A DNA stretch of 64,000 nucleotides from Agelas oroides (GCA_949130485.1 OX422187.1:6522205-6586204); one strand, 5' to 3'. Numbered from the stretch's first letter, positions 24,001-31,390 are shown. Notes: generated from the sequence alone by a model not told the origin. Translations and numbers: made by a program.

Positions 24001-24616
24001 TGCCTCTCAGTGAGAAATGGTCTGGTGAACAAAGACAAATTTCTTGGGCCTATATTCCCAAAATGTAAGGACCAATGAGATAGCAAGATCATACACAGGG
24101 GATCTGAGCAGAGGAGGGAGGACGTGACCACATGATAGCAACAATTATCTGAGATTTTAACGCCAAGAAGTGTGGATGCAAGCTAAACCAATGCCTCTAT
24201 GGACAAAGTCGTGATGGGTGTGATATGCATGCATGGTTTTCGACAACGCTGAATATGTTTGGCAGTAAAAATGGCCTCTCGTGACTCACCTTCCGTTGAA
24301 CTGGCAACTTATAAGCATGACCTTCTGCATAACAATATGTGAATGTCATCACTCAACCTCCCTAAGTGGCTGGGTCTCTTACTGTCAATGTTTTCACATC
24401 TGTGTTTGCTGATTATGTGGCTGAATGAGTGCTATGATACATATGGACATGAGACATGACTTTAATAGTTTATGTTGTCACTTAGCAATATTTTAAATGG
24501 GGCCTAGAGTTCAGTTTACTGAGATGCATATATATTTATTTGTTGCCCAATGCAGGCCTCTGCTAAGTGATTTGAAAGCACTTCTTAAAACCAGACAGCC
24601 AGGCACACCTGTGTAA
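1..24616 (+). CDS. TRP-family ion channel gene (3' part, at least 16 exons)
   Basis: This is a spliced gene whose exons I joined by eye from GT-AG sites and reading phase. In order it encodes an ankyrin-like N-terminal region, a linker, S1-S2, S3-S4, an S4-S5 linker and S5, a pore helix, S6, a TRP-like helix and a C-terminal coiled coil ending at TAA 24614-24616. Exons: 1-72, 916-1068, 6068-6348, 7234-7357, 7944-8105, 14035-14108, 14464-14652, 16389-16556, 17110-17343, 17486-17569, 18175-18364, 18428-18475, 20248-20323, 20834-20906, 21682-21973, 24556-24616. Phases agree at every join except 20906 to 21682, which is off by one base, so an exon or splice site is missing there. Known of the family: tetrameric non-selective cation channels of the plasma membrane. 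Ankyrin plus coiled coil suggests a TRPA/TRPV-like member, but the subfamily is not resolved. The 5' end is outside the window. No AATAAA signal was seen just downstream. Confidence 0.85.
73..915 (+). other. TRP gene intron, nothing recognised
   Basis: AT-rich intron between two supported exons. The open frames here start and stop without family signal. I see no repeat ends or RNA gene. Confidence 0.6.
916..1068 (+). CDS. TRP channel exon, N-terminal helical region
   Basis: Acceptor TGCAG at 911-915, donor GTAGGT at 1069, 51 codons, phase 0 to 0. It encodes a helical segment (LAAIIRSVRQKHPTIQLSRV...) that continues smoothly into the ankyrin exon 5 kb downstream. Confidence 0.75.
1689..2371 (+). 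pseudogene. Retroelement ORF1 start, SAP-like and SR-rich
   Basis: Open from ATG 1689. Residues about 35-60 (LSKEALQQYLTNNSLDTSGT) resemble a SAP-type helix pair (LxxxLxxxGLxTSGxKxxL). An overlapping frame at 2024-2371 encodes a poly-Ser stretch followed by the basic run HHSHRRKHKRRHHRTRRF. Both frames are probably parts of one ORF1 broken by frameshifts. ORF1 of related elements usually binds nucleic acid; that role here is inference. Confidence 0.5.
2384..2974 (+). pseudogene. Retroelement gag-like region with CCCH knuckle
   Basis: The block VVDLPSWLEAWNRYVCVRLA aligns by eye with VDDIFTWIQCFSRYTAAMAK in the second element (minus strand, 49879-49085). A zinc knuckle CKWYNAGRC... lies in a neighbouring frame at about 2850-2960 and continues in the main frame as a Cys/His cluster, so the knuckle is split by at least one frameshift. 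Confidence 0.6.
2956..3450 (+). pseudogene. Reverse transcriptase fragment (N-terminal fingers)
   Basis: Contains the typical DIRS/Ngaro motif GLGAVPKKGGKWRMILHLS, then INDHISKEDFSLHYTS. The palm domain with the catalytic aspartates is absent: at about 3370-3400 the sequence switches to RNase H. Non-functional. Confidence 0.75.
3393..3560 (+). pseudogene. RNase H fragment joined to RT by deletion
   Basis: In the frame read from about 3393 the sequence RIRFYCDNLVIVNSWEGKSS is an RNase H segment (F-x-CDN-x-A/V-V) of DIRS-type pol. It directly follows the RT fingers, so several hundred bases of the RT palm and RNase H start are missing. The rest to 3735 is degraded. Confidence 0.6.
3740..5090. 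other. TRP intron DNA with a GGGGCGAGC-family repeat
   Basis: No gene seen. From about 4560 to 5040 it holds a copy of a dispersed repeat that begins TTGGGGCGAGCGTGAGCGAG and is followed by ACACTGGTGAATTG and a (TA)n run at 4608-4622. Its distal part (ATGACAAGCCTGGCTGTGT, about 5013) matches the distal part of the copy at 17660-18128. Confidence 0.5.
5093..5315. mobile_element. MITE with about 27-bp terminal inverted repeats
   Basis: Left end TGCTATCCCATTTAATATGG and right end, read in reverse complement, GGCTATTCCATTTAACAAGG, each continuing into GTACCCC. No coding capacity. Sits in the TRP intron. Confidence 0.75.
6068..6348 (+). CDS. TRP channel exon with ankyrin-like repeat
   Basis: Acceptor TCTGTAG at 6061-6067 and donor GTGAAG at 6349, phase 0 to 2. 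The segment GENTLHFAAAEGYTDLAKHV is a textbook ankyrin-repeat helix pair (TxLHxAAxxG). A second weaker repeat follows with YPIETALANKKFGTAEVLL. In TRPA/TRPV channels such repeats form the cytoplasmic N-terminal domain. Confidence 0.88.
6853..6898. repeat. Interstitial telomere-like CCCTAG/CCCTAA run
   Basis: About seven degenerate copies of CCCTAG/CCCTAA in a row. Short and in an intron, so an internal relic and not a chromosome end. Confidence 0.6.
6899..7233. other. TRP intron, nothing recognised
   Basis: AT-rich intron sequence leading to the acceptor at 7233. No gene or repeat end identified. Confidence 0.4.
7234..7357 (+). CDS. TRP channel exon, ankyrin-to-linker region
   Basis: Acceptor TATTATAG ending at 7233. 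A weak donor GTACAC at 7358 gives phase 0 and joins the next exon in frame. The frame stays open past this donor to TAG at about 7468, so read-through would give a shortened soluble N-terminal product. The encoded sequence is charged and helical (KLFKRDGEEKPKISLCELLK). Confidence 0.7.
7944..8105 (+). CDS. TRP channel exon, pre-S1 linker
   Basis: Strong acceptor (poly-T then TGCAG at 7939-7943) and donor GTACGG at 8106. 54 codons, phase 0 to 0. Encodes LLHFILAVLDVT followed by a linker with NGYAPKHNEFRAPSCYDVI. An internal GTAAGT at 7980 could act as an early alternative donor. Confidence 0.8.
9896..9974. mobile_element. Small element bounded by TGTAGGGATGG
   Basis: Starts ATGTAGGGATGG and ends CCATCCCTACAT. 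About 125 bp around it is repeated nearly exactly at 25913-26036 (shared GCAAAATGGCACAAGATGTA). Confidence 0.6.
10470..10740. repeat. Dispersed repeat, AAGTGGAAAGAA family
   Basis: Same family as 15011-15130, 25190-25400, 39500-39530 and, inverted, about 40960-41115 and 57818-57845. Shared blocks are ACCCCAAGTGGAAAGAAAA and AATCAGAGTTAGGTACACA. The origin (SINE or MITE) is not clear. Confidence 0.55.
10790..11175. mobile_element. MITE with TATTTCTTTGAA/TTCAAAGAAATA ends
   Basis: Left ACCGTATTTCTTTGATCAGA, right TCTATTCAAAGAAATACCAT. Interior repeats CGGCTACTATTTGAGG on both strands. An 80-bp part is copied at 12893-12972, and a related piece is at 5888-5990. Flanked on both sides by (TATAC)n. 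Confidence 0.7.
11188..11805. repeat. Nested inverted repeat inside the foldback element
   Basis: 11188-11350 is the inverted copy of 11635-11805 (AAAAAGATGTAGGGATGG ... CCATCCCTACATCTTTTT). The 280-bp loop holds two short GTTCTCAGGCC/GGCCTGGTAATGAGG-type palindromes. Confidence 0.7.
12761..12796. repeat. (TATAC)n microsatellite
   Basis: Seven or more ACTAT/TATAC units just outside the foldback right end. Shorter runs of the same unit occur at about 10770-10790 and 11170-11195. Confidence 0.7.
13042..14034. other. TRP intron, nothing coding seen
   Basis: No exon or transposon ORF recognised. A short palindrome at 13634-13682 (CCCCAGACCACTC ... GTGGTCTGGGAATG) belongs to the common TCTGGGAACGAGACT-type repeat of this window. 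Confidence 0.45.
14035..14108 (+). CDS. TRP channel exon, pre-S1 helix
   Basis: Acceptor TCCCTCCAG ending at 14034 and donor GTAATT at 14109, phase 0 to 2. Contains LVDHKWKEYGAVIQ, matching the conserved KW-K-G pre-S1 helix seen in ankyrin-type TRP channels. The preceding intron is 5.9 kb and holds the 8.6-12.7 kb foldback element. Confidence 0.85.
14464..14652 (+). CDS. TRP channel exon, S1 and start of S2
   Basis: Acceptor TTCCACAG ending at 14463 and donor GTAAGC at 14653, phase 2 to 2. S1 is the hydrophobic run LILHLMFMALLTATLVLAA. S2 lies in LSLEVVVILWVTMDLGF. A short polar extracellular loop with DYIQDTDWAR separates them. Confidence 0.88.
15011..15130. repeat. Dispersed repeat, AAGTGGAAAGAA family copy
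   Basis: Shares CGCACCCCAAGTAGAAAGAA and GTGACTTGAATG with the copies at 10470 and 25190. The distal part of the same family reappears at about 15770-15870 on the other side of the 15186-15708 MITE, which therefore probably inserted into this copy. Confidence 0.6.
15186..15708. mobile_element. MITE with ~85-bp inverted ends
   Basis: Left CAACCAGTCACTACAGAGGG and right CCCTCTGTAGTGACTGGTTG. The match continues through TGAGTGACAGTAGGC. No transposase; the 128-codon minus-strand frame inside has no family signal. Confidence 0.8.
16163..16251. repeat. Short palindromic element (AAACCACAGTAGACGGGGA...)
   Basis: Arms AAACCACAGTAGACGGGGA and CCCTGTCTACTGTAGTTT plus inner TATGGCCATAA/TTATGGACCATAA. 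Foldback-type miniature element in an intron. Confidence 0.65.
16389..16556 (+). CDS. TRP channel exon, S3 and S4
   Basis: Acceptor TATTGCAG ending at 16388 and donor GTGAGT at 16557, phase 2 to 2. S3 is in WNNVLDILGIVFTLLIIPPR and S4 in WVFAALAYIFQGLRIFKHAV. S4 carries few positive charges, as in TRP channels and unlike voltage-gated K+ channels. Confidence 0.88.
17110..17343 (+). CDS. TRP channel exon, S4-S5 linker, S5 and glycosylated loop
   Basis: Acceptor TTCTGCAG ending at 17109 and donor GTAAAC at 17344, phase 2 to 2. The linker MKRDLLRF leads into S5 (FLLLFSVLIISFGGGFYLAL). After S5 comes a low-complexity extracellular stretch with sequons NGS, NSS, NVS, NAS and NTS within about 25 residues. 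Confidence 0.88.
17486..17569 (+). CDS. TRP channel exon, pore helix
   Basis: Acceptor TTCTACAG ending at 17485 and donor GTAATG at 17570, 84 nt, phase 2 to 2. Encodes EIYYVWLTGFRILTEGSVIG, the expected place and shape of a TRP pore helix and filter: an aromatic helix followed by TEG. Skipping this exon keeps the frame and would remove the pore. Confidence 0.83.
17660..18128. mobile_element. GGGGCGAGC-family element in TRP intron
   Basis: Begins TTGGGGCAAGTCTGGGCGAG and ends with the inverted form CTTGCTCAGGCCTGCCCCA, so it has about 20-bp imperfect inverted ends. Family starts also at 4560, 15870, 20519, 23388, 43842 and 62572; an inverted end is at 56866-56882. Confidence 0.65.
18175..18364 (+). 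CDS. TRP channel exon, S6 and TRP-like helix
   Basis: Acceptor TTATGCAG ending at 18174 and donor GTATAT at 18365, phase 2 to 0. S6 is LGVIIYWLLLFIVGILLLNI with the lower-gate-like ILLLNILVVQF, equivalent to the LLNLLIAQL motif of TRP channels. The amphipathic helix HSYEDETGRAQLNVVLTRTR follows on the cytoplasmic side. Confidence 0.88.
18428..18475 (+). CDS. TRP channel exon, C-terminal cytoplasmic
   Basis: Small 48-nt exon with acceptor TTATTTCAG ending at 18427 and donor GTTGGA at 18476, phase 0 to 0. Encodes LMNSRICIKPLFWTRK. The donor is weak but no better site keeps the frame. Confidence 0.6.
18476..20247. other. Long TRP intron, repeats only
   Basis: No exon found. 19390-19460 matches one arm of the hairpin element at 34735-35015 (CAGCAGTGAATATGCTTAGC). 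19490-19930 looks like two or three degenerate units around TTCTGAGTTTGGACACTCAT, but boundaries are unclear. Confidence 0.45.
20248..20323 (+). CDS. TRP channel exon, start of C-terminal helix
   Basis: After a long polypyrimidine tract the second AG of TTTAGAG (20246-20247) gives phase 0 and the helical sequence RDRIHMQLQAVEEIVHGIDI. The first AG would lead to a stop in the next exon. Donor GTGAGT at 20324, ending in phase 1. Confidence 0.7.
20834..20906 (+). CDS. TRP channel exon, C-terminal linker
   Basis: Acceptor ATATGCAG ending at 20833 and donor GTAGGG at 20907. Phase 1 in, phase 2 out. Encodes HQMPFNPDAMDIERKLFALA. The next recognised exon needs phase 1 entry, so the join to it is one base off. 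A 36-nt candidate exon at 21194-21229 (CTTCCAG before, GTAAGT after) does not fix the phase. Confidence 0.6.
21682..21973 (+). CDS. TRP channel exon, tandem 15-residue coiled coil
   Basis: Acceptor TTTGTAG ending at 21681 and donor GTAAGT at 21974. Encodes a diverged first unit, a shortened 12-residue unit and four units of SELKHEVQKLATDLK (the last with a T for A). Each unit is 45 bp and the copies are almost identical at the DNA level. The pattern L-x3-V-x2-L-x3-L is strongly amphipathic and helical. TRP channels often assemble through C-terminal coiled coils. Recent expansion of the array is likely. Confidence 0.85.
21974..22534. other. TRP intron, nothing recognised
   Basis: Intron sequence after the coiled-coil exon. 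No coding or repeat signal of its own until the MITE at 22535. Confidence 0.4.
22535..22792. mobile_element. MITE with ~70-bp inverted ends
   Basis: Left GATACATATCAGAGGAGGTA and right TAACCTCCTCTGGATACATA. The arms extend through GACATGGTTGA and end at TCACTAATTGA/TCAATTAGTGA. About 260 bp, no ORF. Confidence 0.8.
22868..23258. mobile_element. MITE with TACCGTATGGC/GCTATACAGTA ends
   Basis: Left TACCGTATGGCAGGAAATTT and right TAATTTCCCGCTATACAGTA, arms about 40 bp including GGTGCAAATTTTCG. A second inner repeat CCGCGAAAATAAAAACCGC occurs twice in the same orientation (about 22932 and 23166). Non-coding. Confidence 0.8.
23388..23480. repeat. GGGGCGAGC-family fragment, AGCGGGACTG subtype
   Basis: Shares GAGCCTGAGTGAGCCCCACA and ACACTAGCGGGACTG with the copy at 43842-43940. 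Both are followed by a GT-rich stretch and TTGCGGCCAT. Confidence 0.55.
23980..24130. mobile_element. Fragment of the 34255-34575 MITE family
   Basis: AATGGTCTGGTGAACAAAGA and ATTTCTTGGGCCTAT match the 34.3-kb full copy. The right part is lost. Confidence 0.55.
24556..24616 (+). CDS. TRP channel terminal exon
   Basis: Acceptor CAATGCAG ending at 24555. One base completes the split AAG codon of the coiled-coil exon, then PLLSDLKALLKTRQPGTPV and stop TAA at 24614-24616. The helix continues the coiled coil for about ten residues, which supports this as the true end. Confidence 0.75.
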
Positions 24617-25423
24617 TCTGCTAAACAACCAGAAGAAACTGTTAAGCAACTTTACTTACTAAGCTAATATATTTTCTACTGCTGTAAGGTAATAGTATGT
24701 AGATCTACTTTGACAATGTATTGTGGTTTACTTTCTGCTTTGAGTTAAAGTGCACCCCAAGAGACTGTGCTTAGTAGGATTGATAAAAGTTACCTTTCCC
24801 AGCTGCATCACATGATCCTATTATGTTTTATAGGCCAGGTTACATGCGTACATGTATACTGATTATTTCAGTTGCATTTGAATTTACTGTGTTTCATACA
24901 TACAAAAATCTCATGGAGCAAGCAATATAGTCTGTATATGTACCAACATTCTAGAAAATGTAAACAAACAGTGTGTAAACTTGTATAGTACAGCAATTTT
25001 CTGTGCTCTTGTAACATCTGGTTGCAGAGTGAGAATTGCACTATCCCATCAAAATTGAATTTTGATTGGTTTACATGGTTGGTGCTTTTGTAACCTGAAG
25101 TGGTGAAAACTCAGAAAACCACTTAATTTGTCTGGTAAGACTGTGTACAATTCTCTTTTTTGTTTGTTTGTTTGTTTGTTTGTTTTTGAGGCTAACTGCA
25201 TCTCAAGTGGAAAGAAAACAGTTACTTGAATGCAGGTGAACGGCTTGTCCTGCTCTAAAGAAGACCCACTAGTTACACATAAGGCAATACAGGAAACAGG
25301 GAATCAGAGTTAGGTACACAATCCAACTCCTAATAATAATCATAGCCATTGCATGTACAGATGTAGAGTGAAGTGAAACTTTGACCTGCTATTGGACATC
25401 ATGGCGTACGGTAGTACGCCATA
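24617..25423. other. 3' flank of the TRP gene
   Basis: Probable 3'UTR and intergenic DNA. No AATAAA found close to the stop. (TTTG)n at 25158-25184 and a copy of the AAGTGGAAAGAA repeat at 25190-25400. Confidence 0.5.
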
Positions 25424-25998
25424 TGTAGGGATGACCCCGAAAAAAAAATGGCGGCCACAATAAAAGTGCACAATTGACACGCTCGAAATGTCTACGTTAG
25501 ATTAGTCAAAGGCCTCTATGAGCCATATCAGGCATTACTGAGTGCTTCCATGAGCAACGGGACAGTTAACTTTGCTGGAGGGCATCGCTGAAGTACCAGA
25601 CTGGCGAGTCGCTAAAATGGGCAAATCGTCTGTCTTCTGACTTTCTTCTTTCTTTCTTCTCTCAGTGTAACTGTCAGCCAGGCAAGCACGATAACGGCTG
25701 AAGCTATTACAACAATTCAAACGCGAAAAAATAATAAATCACTGGGTATTGCACTCATTGTCGTAGAGCTCGAACTATTCTTCAGTGATTCTCAAGCACT
25801 CCAGTGTTAATGCTTAGTGCTTATACGCCATTTTGTTACGATAAAATTATTTATAGCAAGTGGAGCATGTGTTTAGATCTATAACTTACCTAGACTCGTA
25901 CCCCGCAAAATGGCACAAGATGTAGGGATGGTGTGAAATTGTTGTGGTGTCATTCCCATCTAGTTTGGTTGGTTTTTGAGGGTTCCATCCCTACATGC
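25424..25998. mobile_element. TGTAGGGATG-ended element, 575 bp
   Basis: Begins TGTAGGGATG and ends CATCCCTACA. The right 125 bp is a near-exact copy of 9885-10010. The interior has no family-type ORF. Confidence 0.65.
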
Positions 25999-26374
25999 AC
26001 TTGTTTTCATTCAGAAAACGTTTTTGTGACCTTATGTATATAAGTATTCTGCTGGTCTACGGTGGGTGCTAATTGGTAGTAGTAGAGGCGAGGTGATAAA
26101 CAGAGCCAGCCAACTTTACATGTGCATTTTGCAGCTTTTCTGAGAGCTAGCACATCAACTTGTAACAGTTCAACTCATGATGACTGACTGATTATATTAG
26201 TATGCATGGCACATTTATACATGAAGGTAGACCCGCATGACATCCAGAACATTCTAGAACATTACATCATACCAGTCTGGGTCACTAATTACATGTAACA
26301 CAGGTCAGTAATAATACTGATGACTTACAATAGTGATAACATAACAATAAGCACTCATTACAACACCCATTCCC

Positions 26375-27500
26375 TGTTCTCACATGCACATCCTTCTCTT
26401 TGTGCTCACTCATGGGCCCAGCCAAGATGAGTTGGGCAGTTCACTCGGACACCATGTCATTCAATCCACATTCACTAGTATTGGCTTCTCTTTAGGTTTG
26501 TCCACGGGTCTGACAGACAGAGTGTTCCAAACACATCAGCAATTCCGTAGTGTTCATGATAAGGCATGGAGAGTTTGTCAGTCTTCGAATGTGGCAGGAA
26601 TACCATTACTCTCCCTCCGACTTCATACTTAGACATGTTTGTCATACCGTTCTTTCTGATGCTTTTGTGCCTTAGTGATATTCTGTTGGGCCAAATGCCA
26701 GGCAGTTGTCAATTAACTCTTTTGTTAGCCCTGTTCGATAGTCTTCCAGGGGAACTTGGTATGGTGAAGTGGACATTGAGAATACTGATTCAGTTGGAAT
26801 GCGAAGATCCCAACCATAAATGAGATATAAGGGTGATTCTCCCGAAGAGGAGTTCGATATGCAAAGAGAAGCTGTTGCAGATGCAAATCCCAAGCTGTTT
26901 TTAGCATGCTTGTCCAACATGGACTGCAGTGTTTGGTTGAAAATTTCCACTATAGTCCATCACACTGTGGATGGTAGCTATGCTGTCGTGTTGATTTTAC
27001 GCATACCGAGCAGTGAGCTGACATCTTGGATAAGATTGGAGAGTAGATTAGGTCCTCGATCCAACAGGACTTCAACAGGTACACCATGCATGATGACACA
27101 CAATGTGGTCCACCAACAATTGCGCAATGGTTTCATTTGTCTGATCTTCTGTAGCAAAAGCCTTGACCGACTTGGTCAAATAGTCCATAAATACAATCAC
27201 ATATCAATTCCCATGCTCCGTCTGAGGCATTTGTGTGATATCAACACCAACTGTCTCAAAGGGGCCGGAAACTGGAATTGATTTGAATGGAGCTTTCTGT
27301 CTTCGTCCGGTCCCACCATAAGCAGTACAGGTAAGGCATCCACGGCAATAATGGTGCATATCAGTATACATCCTCTCCCATCAATGTCATTTGGATAGAG
27401 AGTTGTAGACATTTTTAAGACCAAAATGACCAGCAAGATGTCCTGAATATTGTTGCTTGTTGTATAAAATAGTTTGTGTGGGAGCCAATCTGGCCTCCGG
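26375..27500 (-). pseudogene. Decayed Ty3/gypsy pol: integrase to C-terminus
   Basis: Minus strand, several frames. In order: zinc-binding H-H-C-C region (QYSGHLAGHFGLKNVYNSLS, then HHYCRGCLTC at about 27330-27360), core segments GVDITQMP and YVIVFMDYLTKSVKAF (about 27180-27260), the late-core ERFNQTLQ-like block (26950-26930), and the C-terminal module KYEVGGRVMVFLP ... MPYHEHYGI (about 26560-26630), ending near VNVD/CPSELPNSSWLGP (26400-26470). Frameshifts and stops throughout. RT, protease and LTRs were not found; the 5' side runs into the GGGACA minisatellite. Confidence 0.75.
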
Positions 27501-27654
27501 AATGAGGCTGGAGAAAAACAAAGCCAAGCATGAAGCCCAAAGATGAGGCCTAGTGCACAGGACTAAATGCACCAGGCTCCCTATGTATATGCTATAACAA
27601 ACAGTATACGGAAAAAAGTACTCCCCTGCACCTTTGCAGTAGTGATTTTCACCA

Positions 27655-30560
27655 TATGGACATGGACAGAAGGACAGGGACTGTAACAGACAGGCAGGAA
27701 CAGGGACAGAGTGATCGACAGGAACAGATGGATAGGGACAGAGGGACCGGGACAGAAGGACAGGGATGGAAACAGGGAGAGAGGGAATGGGCAGGGACAG
27801 ACAAACAAGGACTGGGACAGACAAAAAGGAAAAGGGACAGGGACATGCATGGACAGGGACAAAGGGACAGGAACCGGAAAAGAGTGACACAGACAGCAGA
27901 GGGACAACAACAAGGGACTGGGACAAGAACAGAAGGACAAGAATAGGAAAAGAGGGACAGGAACGGGGAGAGATATACAGGGACTGGGACAGGGACAGAG
28001 GGACAGGAACAGGGATGGGAAGAGAGGGACAGAAACTGCTATAGGGAATGAAACTGGAGCAGAAGGACACCGTTGAGGACAGAGGGACGGTGACAAAGAA
28101 ACAAGGACTGGTACAGGTACGAGATCAGGGACAGGTACAGGGACATACAAACAGGCACTGAACAGACGGATAGGAACAGGGATAAAGGGACAGGGCCATA
28201 CAAACAGAGACTGGGACAGACAGGAACAGAGAAAGGGACAGGCAGGAACAGAGAAAGGGACAGACGAACAGGGATAAACGGACAGGAAAAGAATGACACT
28301 GAAAGGGACAGAGACAGCAACAGATGGACAGGGACAGAGGGACATGGACTGGGACAGAGGGACATGGACTGTGACAGATAGGCAGGAACTGGGAACAGGA
28401 ACAAAGTGATAGGAACAGATGGACAGGGACAGAGGTACCGGGACAGAAAGATAGGGACGGAAGCAGGGACAGACAAACATGGACAGGGACAGAAAGATAG
28501 GGTAACAAAGACAAGAACAAAGGAACAGGAATAAAGGGACAAGAACAGGGACAGAGTGACACAAACAGAAAGAGGGACAGGAACAGGGACAGAGCGACAC
28601 AAACAGAGACAGGGAAAGGGACTGGGACATGGACAGGGAGAGGAGCAGAAGGACAGGAACAGTGACAGATGGACAGGGACAGGGAATGAGGGACAGGACA
28701 GAAACAGAGGGAATGAGGGACAGGACAGGAACAGAGGGAAAAGAATAGGGAAAGAGGGAGAGGGAGAGATAGGCAGGGACTGAGACAGGGAGAGAGGGAC
28801 GGGGACAGGAACAGGGAGACCAGAGGGACAGAAACAGTGACATAGGGTTAGGGAGAGAAGTACAGAGTCTAGGACAGAGGAAATTAAGGGACAAAGAAAC
28901 ATGGACAGGTACAGGTATGAGAACAAGGACAGGAACACACGGAGATGGACAGGGAAATGGACAGGGACAGTGACAGGTACAGTGACAGGTACAGGGACAT
29001 ACAGTACAGGTACAGGTACAAGATCAGGGACAGGGACATAGGAAGATGGACAGGGAAATGCACAAGGACAGATATAGAGAGACAGGGACTGGGACAGACA
29101 GGAACACGAAAAGGGACAGAGGAACAGGGACAGGGTGACACAGACAAGGACAGAGGGACTAGAACAGGGAGAAGGACAGAAGGAAAGGAACAGGGACATG
29201 GACAGTAGGACAGAGAAAATGACAAGTATACAGTAAACATGCAGGGACAGAGGGACAAGGACAGGCATAGGGACAGGGACAGGGACAGAAGGACAGTAAA
29301 AAAGGGACTGTAATAGATAGACAGGAACAGGGACCAGGGACAGAGAGACAGGAACAGGTGGATATGGACAGAAGGACACAGACAGAAGGACAGGGACGGA
29401 ACAGGGACAGAGGGAAATGGACAGGGACAGACAAACAAGGACTAGGACAGACGAATAGGAAAAGGGACAGAAACAGGAAAAGAGTGACACAGACAGAGGG
29501 ACAGGGACAGGGATCAACAGACAGGGGGACAGGGACAGGGGAACAGGGACAGGTGCAGAATGACAGGAACAGTGACAGATGGACCTGGGAAAAAAGATTG
29601 AGGGACAGAAATAGAGGGTCAGGAATTGGTAAAGAGGGACAGGGAGAAATACATATGTACTGAGACAGGAAGAGGGACAGAGACAGCAACAGGAGAACAT
29701 CAAAAGGGACACTGACAGATGGATGGGGACAGAGGGCCTGAGACAGGGATCTACGGACAGGGACAGAAACATGGACAGGGACACATGGACCAGGACAGGA
29801 CAGGAACAGGGGCAGAGAGACAGGAACAGTGACAGAGGGACAGTAACAGAGGGACAAGAACAGAGGGGCAGAAACAGTCACATAGGGACAATTACAGGAA
29901 CAGAAGAACAGAGTCTAGGACAGAGGGACAGGGACAAAGGAACAATTGAAAGGACAGGCCTAGGAAAATGGACAGGGACGATATAGAAACAGAGACTGGG
30001 ACAGATGAATAGGATCACAGGACAGGGAGAGGAACAGGGACAGGGAGAGAAGGACAGGGACAGGAATAGAGAGACAGTGACACAGGGACAAGGACAGACA
30101 TAGCGATAGATGGATTGGAACAGGGAAAGGGACACAGGAATAGAGACAGGAACAGGCACAGGGTGACATAGACAAGGCCAGGGGGCCAGGGATAGTGACA
30201 GGAACAGGGATGGGGTGACAGGGATAATGACAGGAACAGTGACAGGGACATAGGTACAGAGACAGAGGGACAAGGACACAGAGAGAGAGGAACATGGAGT
30301 TGGGGGGCTAGGACAGGGACAGGAAAAGAATGACAGCAGCAAAAGTGACTGGGACAGAGACAGTGACAGATGGACAGGGAAAGAGGGACAGTGACAGATG
30401 GATAGGGAAAGAGGGACAGTAACAGTTGCAGACAGAAAGGAACAGGGACAGGGACGGATAAACAGGTACTGGGACATACAGACGAAAAGGAAGAAGGACA
30501 GAGACAGAGGGGGACAGGGACAGTTGGACAAAGACAGAGACAGAAACACACTGGGGGGTG
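27655..30560. repeat. 2.9-kb GGGACA-like purine-rich minisatellite
   Basis: Continuous degenerate array of GGGACA, GGAACA and AGGGACAG words, with higher-order runs such as GGGACAGAGGGACAGG. The plus strand is almost free of T. All six-frame readings stay open for long stretches and give PVPVPLSLS-type minus-strand frames (up to 581 codons) and GTGTE/RDRG-type plus-strand frames, which are artefacts of composition. Confidence 0.92.
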
Positions 30561-30837
30561 GGGCAATGTCATTAGCTGAAGTAGAGAACATGGCTGCCCT
30601 GCATTCATTCACTCTAGGAGGGTCTGGGGACATGCTTCCCCAGGAAATATTGGTAATTTTAGATGTTCTGAGGTGCATTCTGGTGCATTCTGAGGCATGC
30701 AGAGAAGCACATATAGAGCTTCTTGAGAAGAGGCTCATCATCAAAATCATCCTTGCTTCAGTGCTGAGCTACTGAAACACTAGAAACCATCTCCATCGGC
30801 TAGAGCTAGGGTCTATATATACTACAGGTCTATTATC
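30561..30837. repeat. Dispersed repeat near GGGGGTCTGGGGACATGC
   Basis: GAGGGTCTGGGGACATGCTT followed by CCCAGGAAAT and TTAGATG resembles 39625-39680 (GGGGGTCTGGGGGCATGCTC ... TTAGATGCTAGG). No ORF with a family signature. Confidence 0.45.
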
Positions 30838-31390
30838 TATGCCTATACATAGCATAGGAAGCAAATTTGAAGTGTAGAGGCCATGCTGTGCCACGCAAAG
30901 CACTGCTAAGGAAAGGGAACGTAAAGTAGACCACAAAATAAAGCCTTTTTTTCAATGGTGTATAGACCTTACCAACCCCCCAGTACAATATTCAATTTAT
31001 GTGGAAAACAGATTATACCGACTTTGTCATCGCTCCCAGGAGACCGCCTGGTTAGTTTTTGTCGCTTGTAGCATAGATAATAAAGTCATAACGACTCTAT
31101 TATCTATGCTTGTAGTAGTATCTTTGAAAATCTGCATTAGCTTCGTACTGAGCCATCTCACTGCCAAGATTTTGATCACCTTATAGTGTACTTTAATCGG
31201 AAATGTACACATGTAACTGTATGAGACTGATCCAACGAAGAGGCTGCTTGACCTTAGCCTCACTCCCAGAGAACGAGGCTAGCTTGAGCTAACTTATAGC
31301 ATGCAGGTTATGAATATTAATTTACAGCCTAAACAGTGTAGCAGCCAAAGCCGCTATGGCCGCTACGGTTCCTATGCCACTCATATCATG
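30838..31390. repeat. Dispersed ~0.5-kb repeat with GCCGCTACGG
   Basis: Inverted relative to the copy at 43110-43615. Shared: GCATGGCCTCTACACTTCAA, TATGAATATTAATTTA-like stretch, AGCAGCCTCTTCGTTG and GCCGCTATGGCCGCTACGGT. A third, partial copy is at 62848-63180. The hairpin 31068-31109 (AGCATAGATAATA ... TATTATCTATGCT) lies inside. Confidence 0.65.

Noticed and set aside
28039..29784. 581-codon minus-strand open frame rich in PVPVPLSLS, and similar 437- and 227-codon frames
   Set aside because: They lie wholly in the GGGACA array. The repeated composition lacks stop codons in several frames on both strands, so the length is not evidence of coding.
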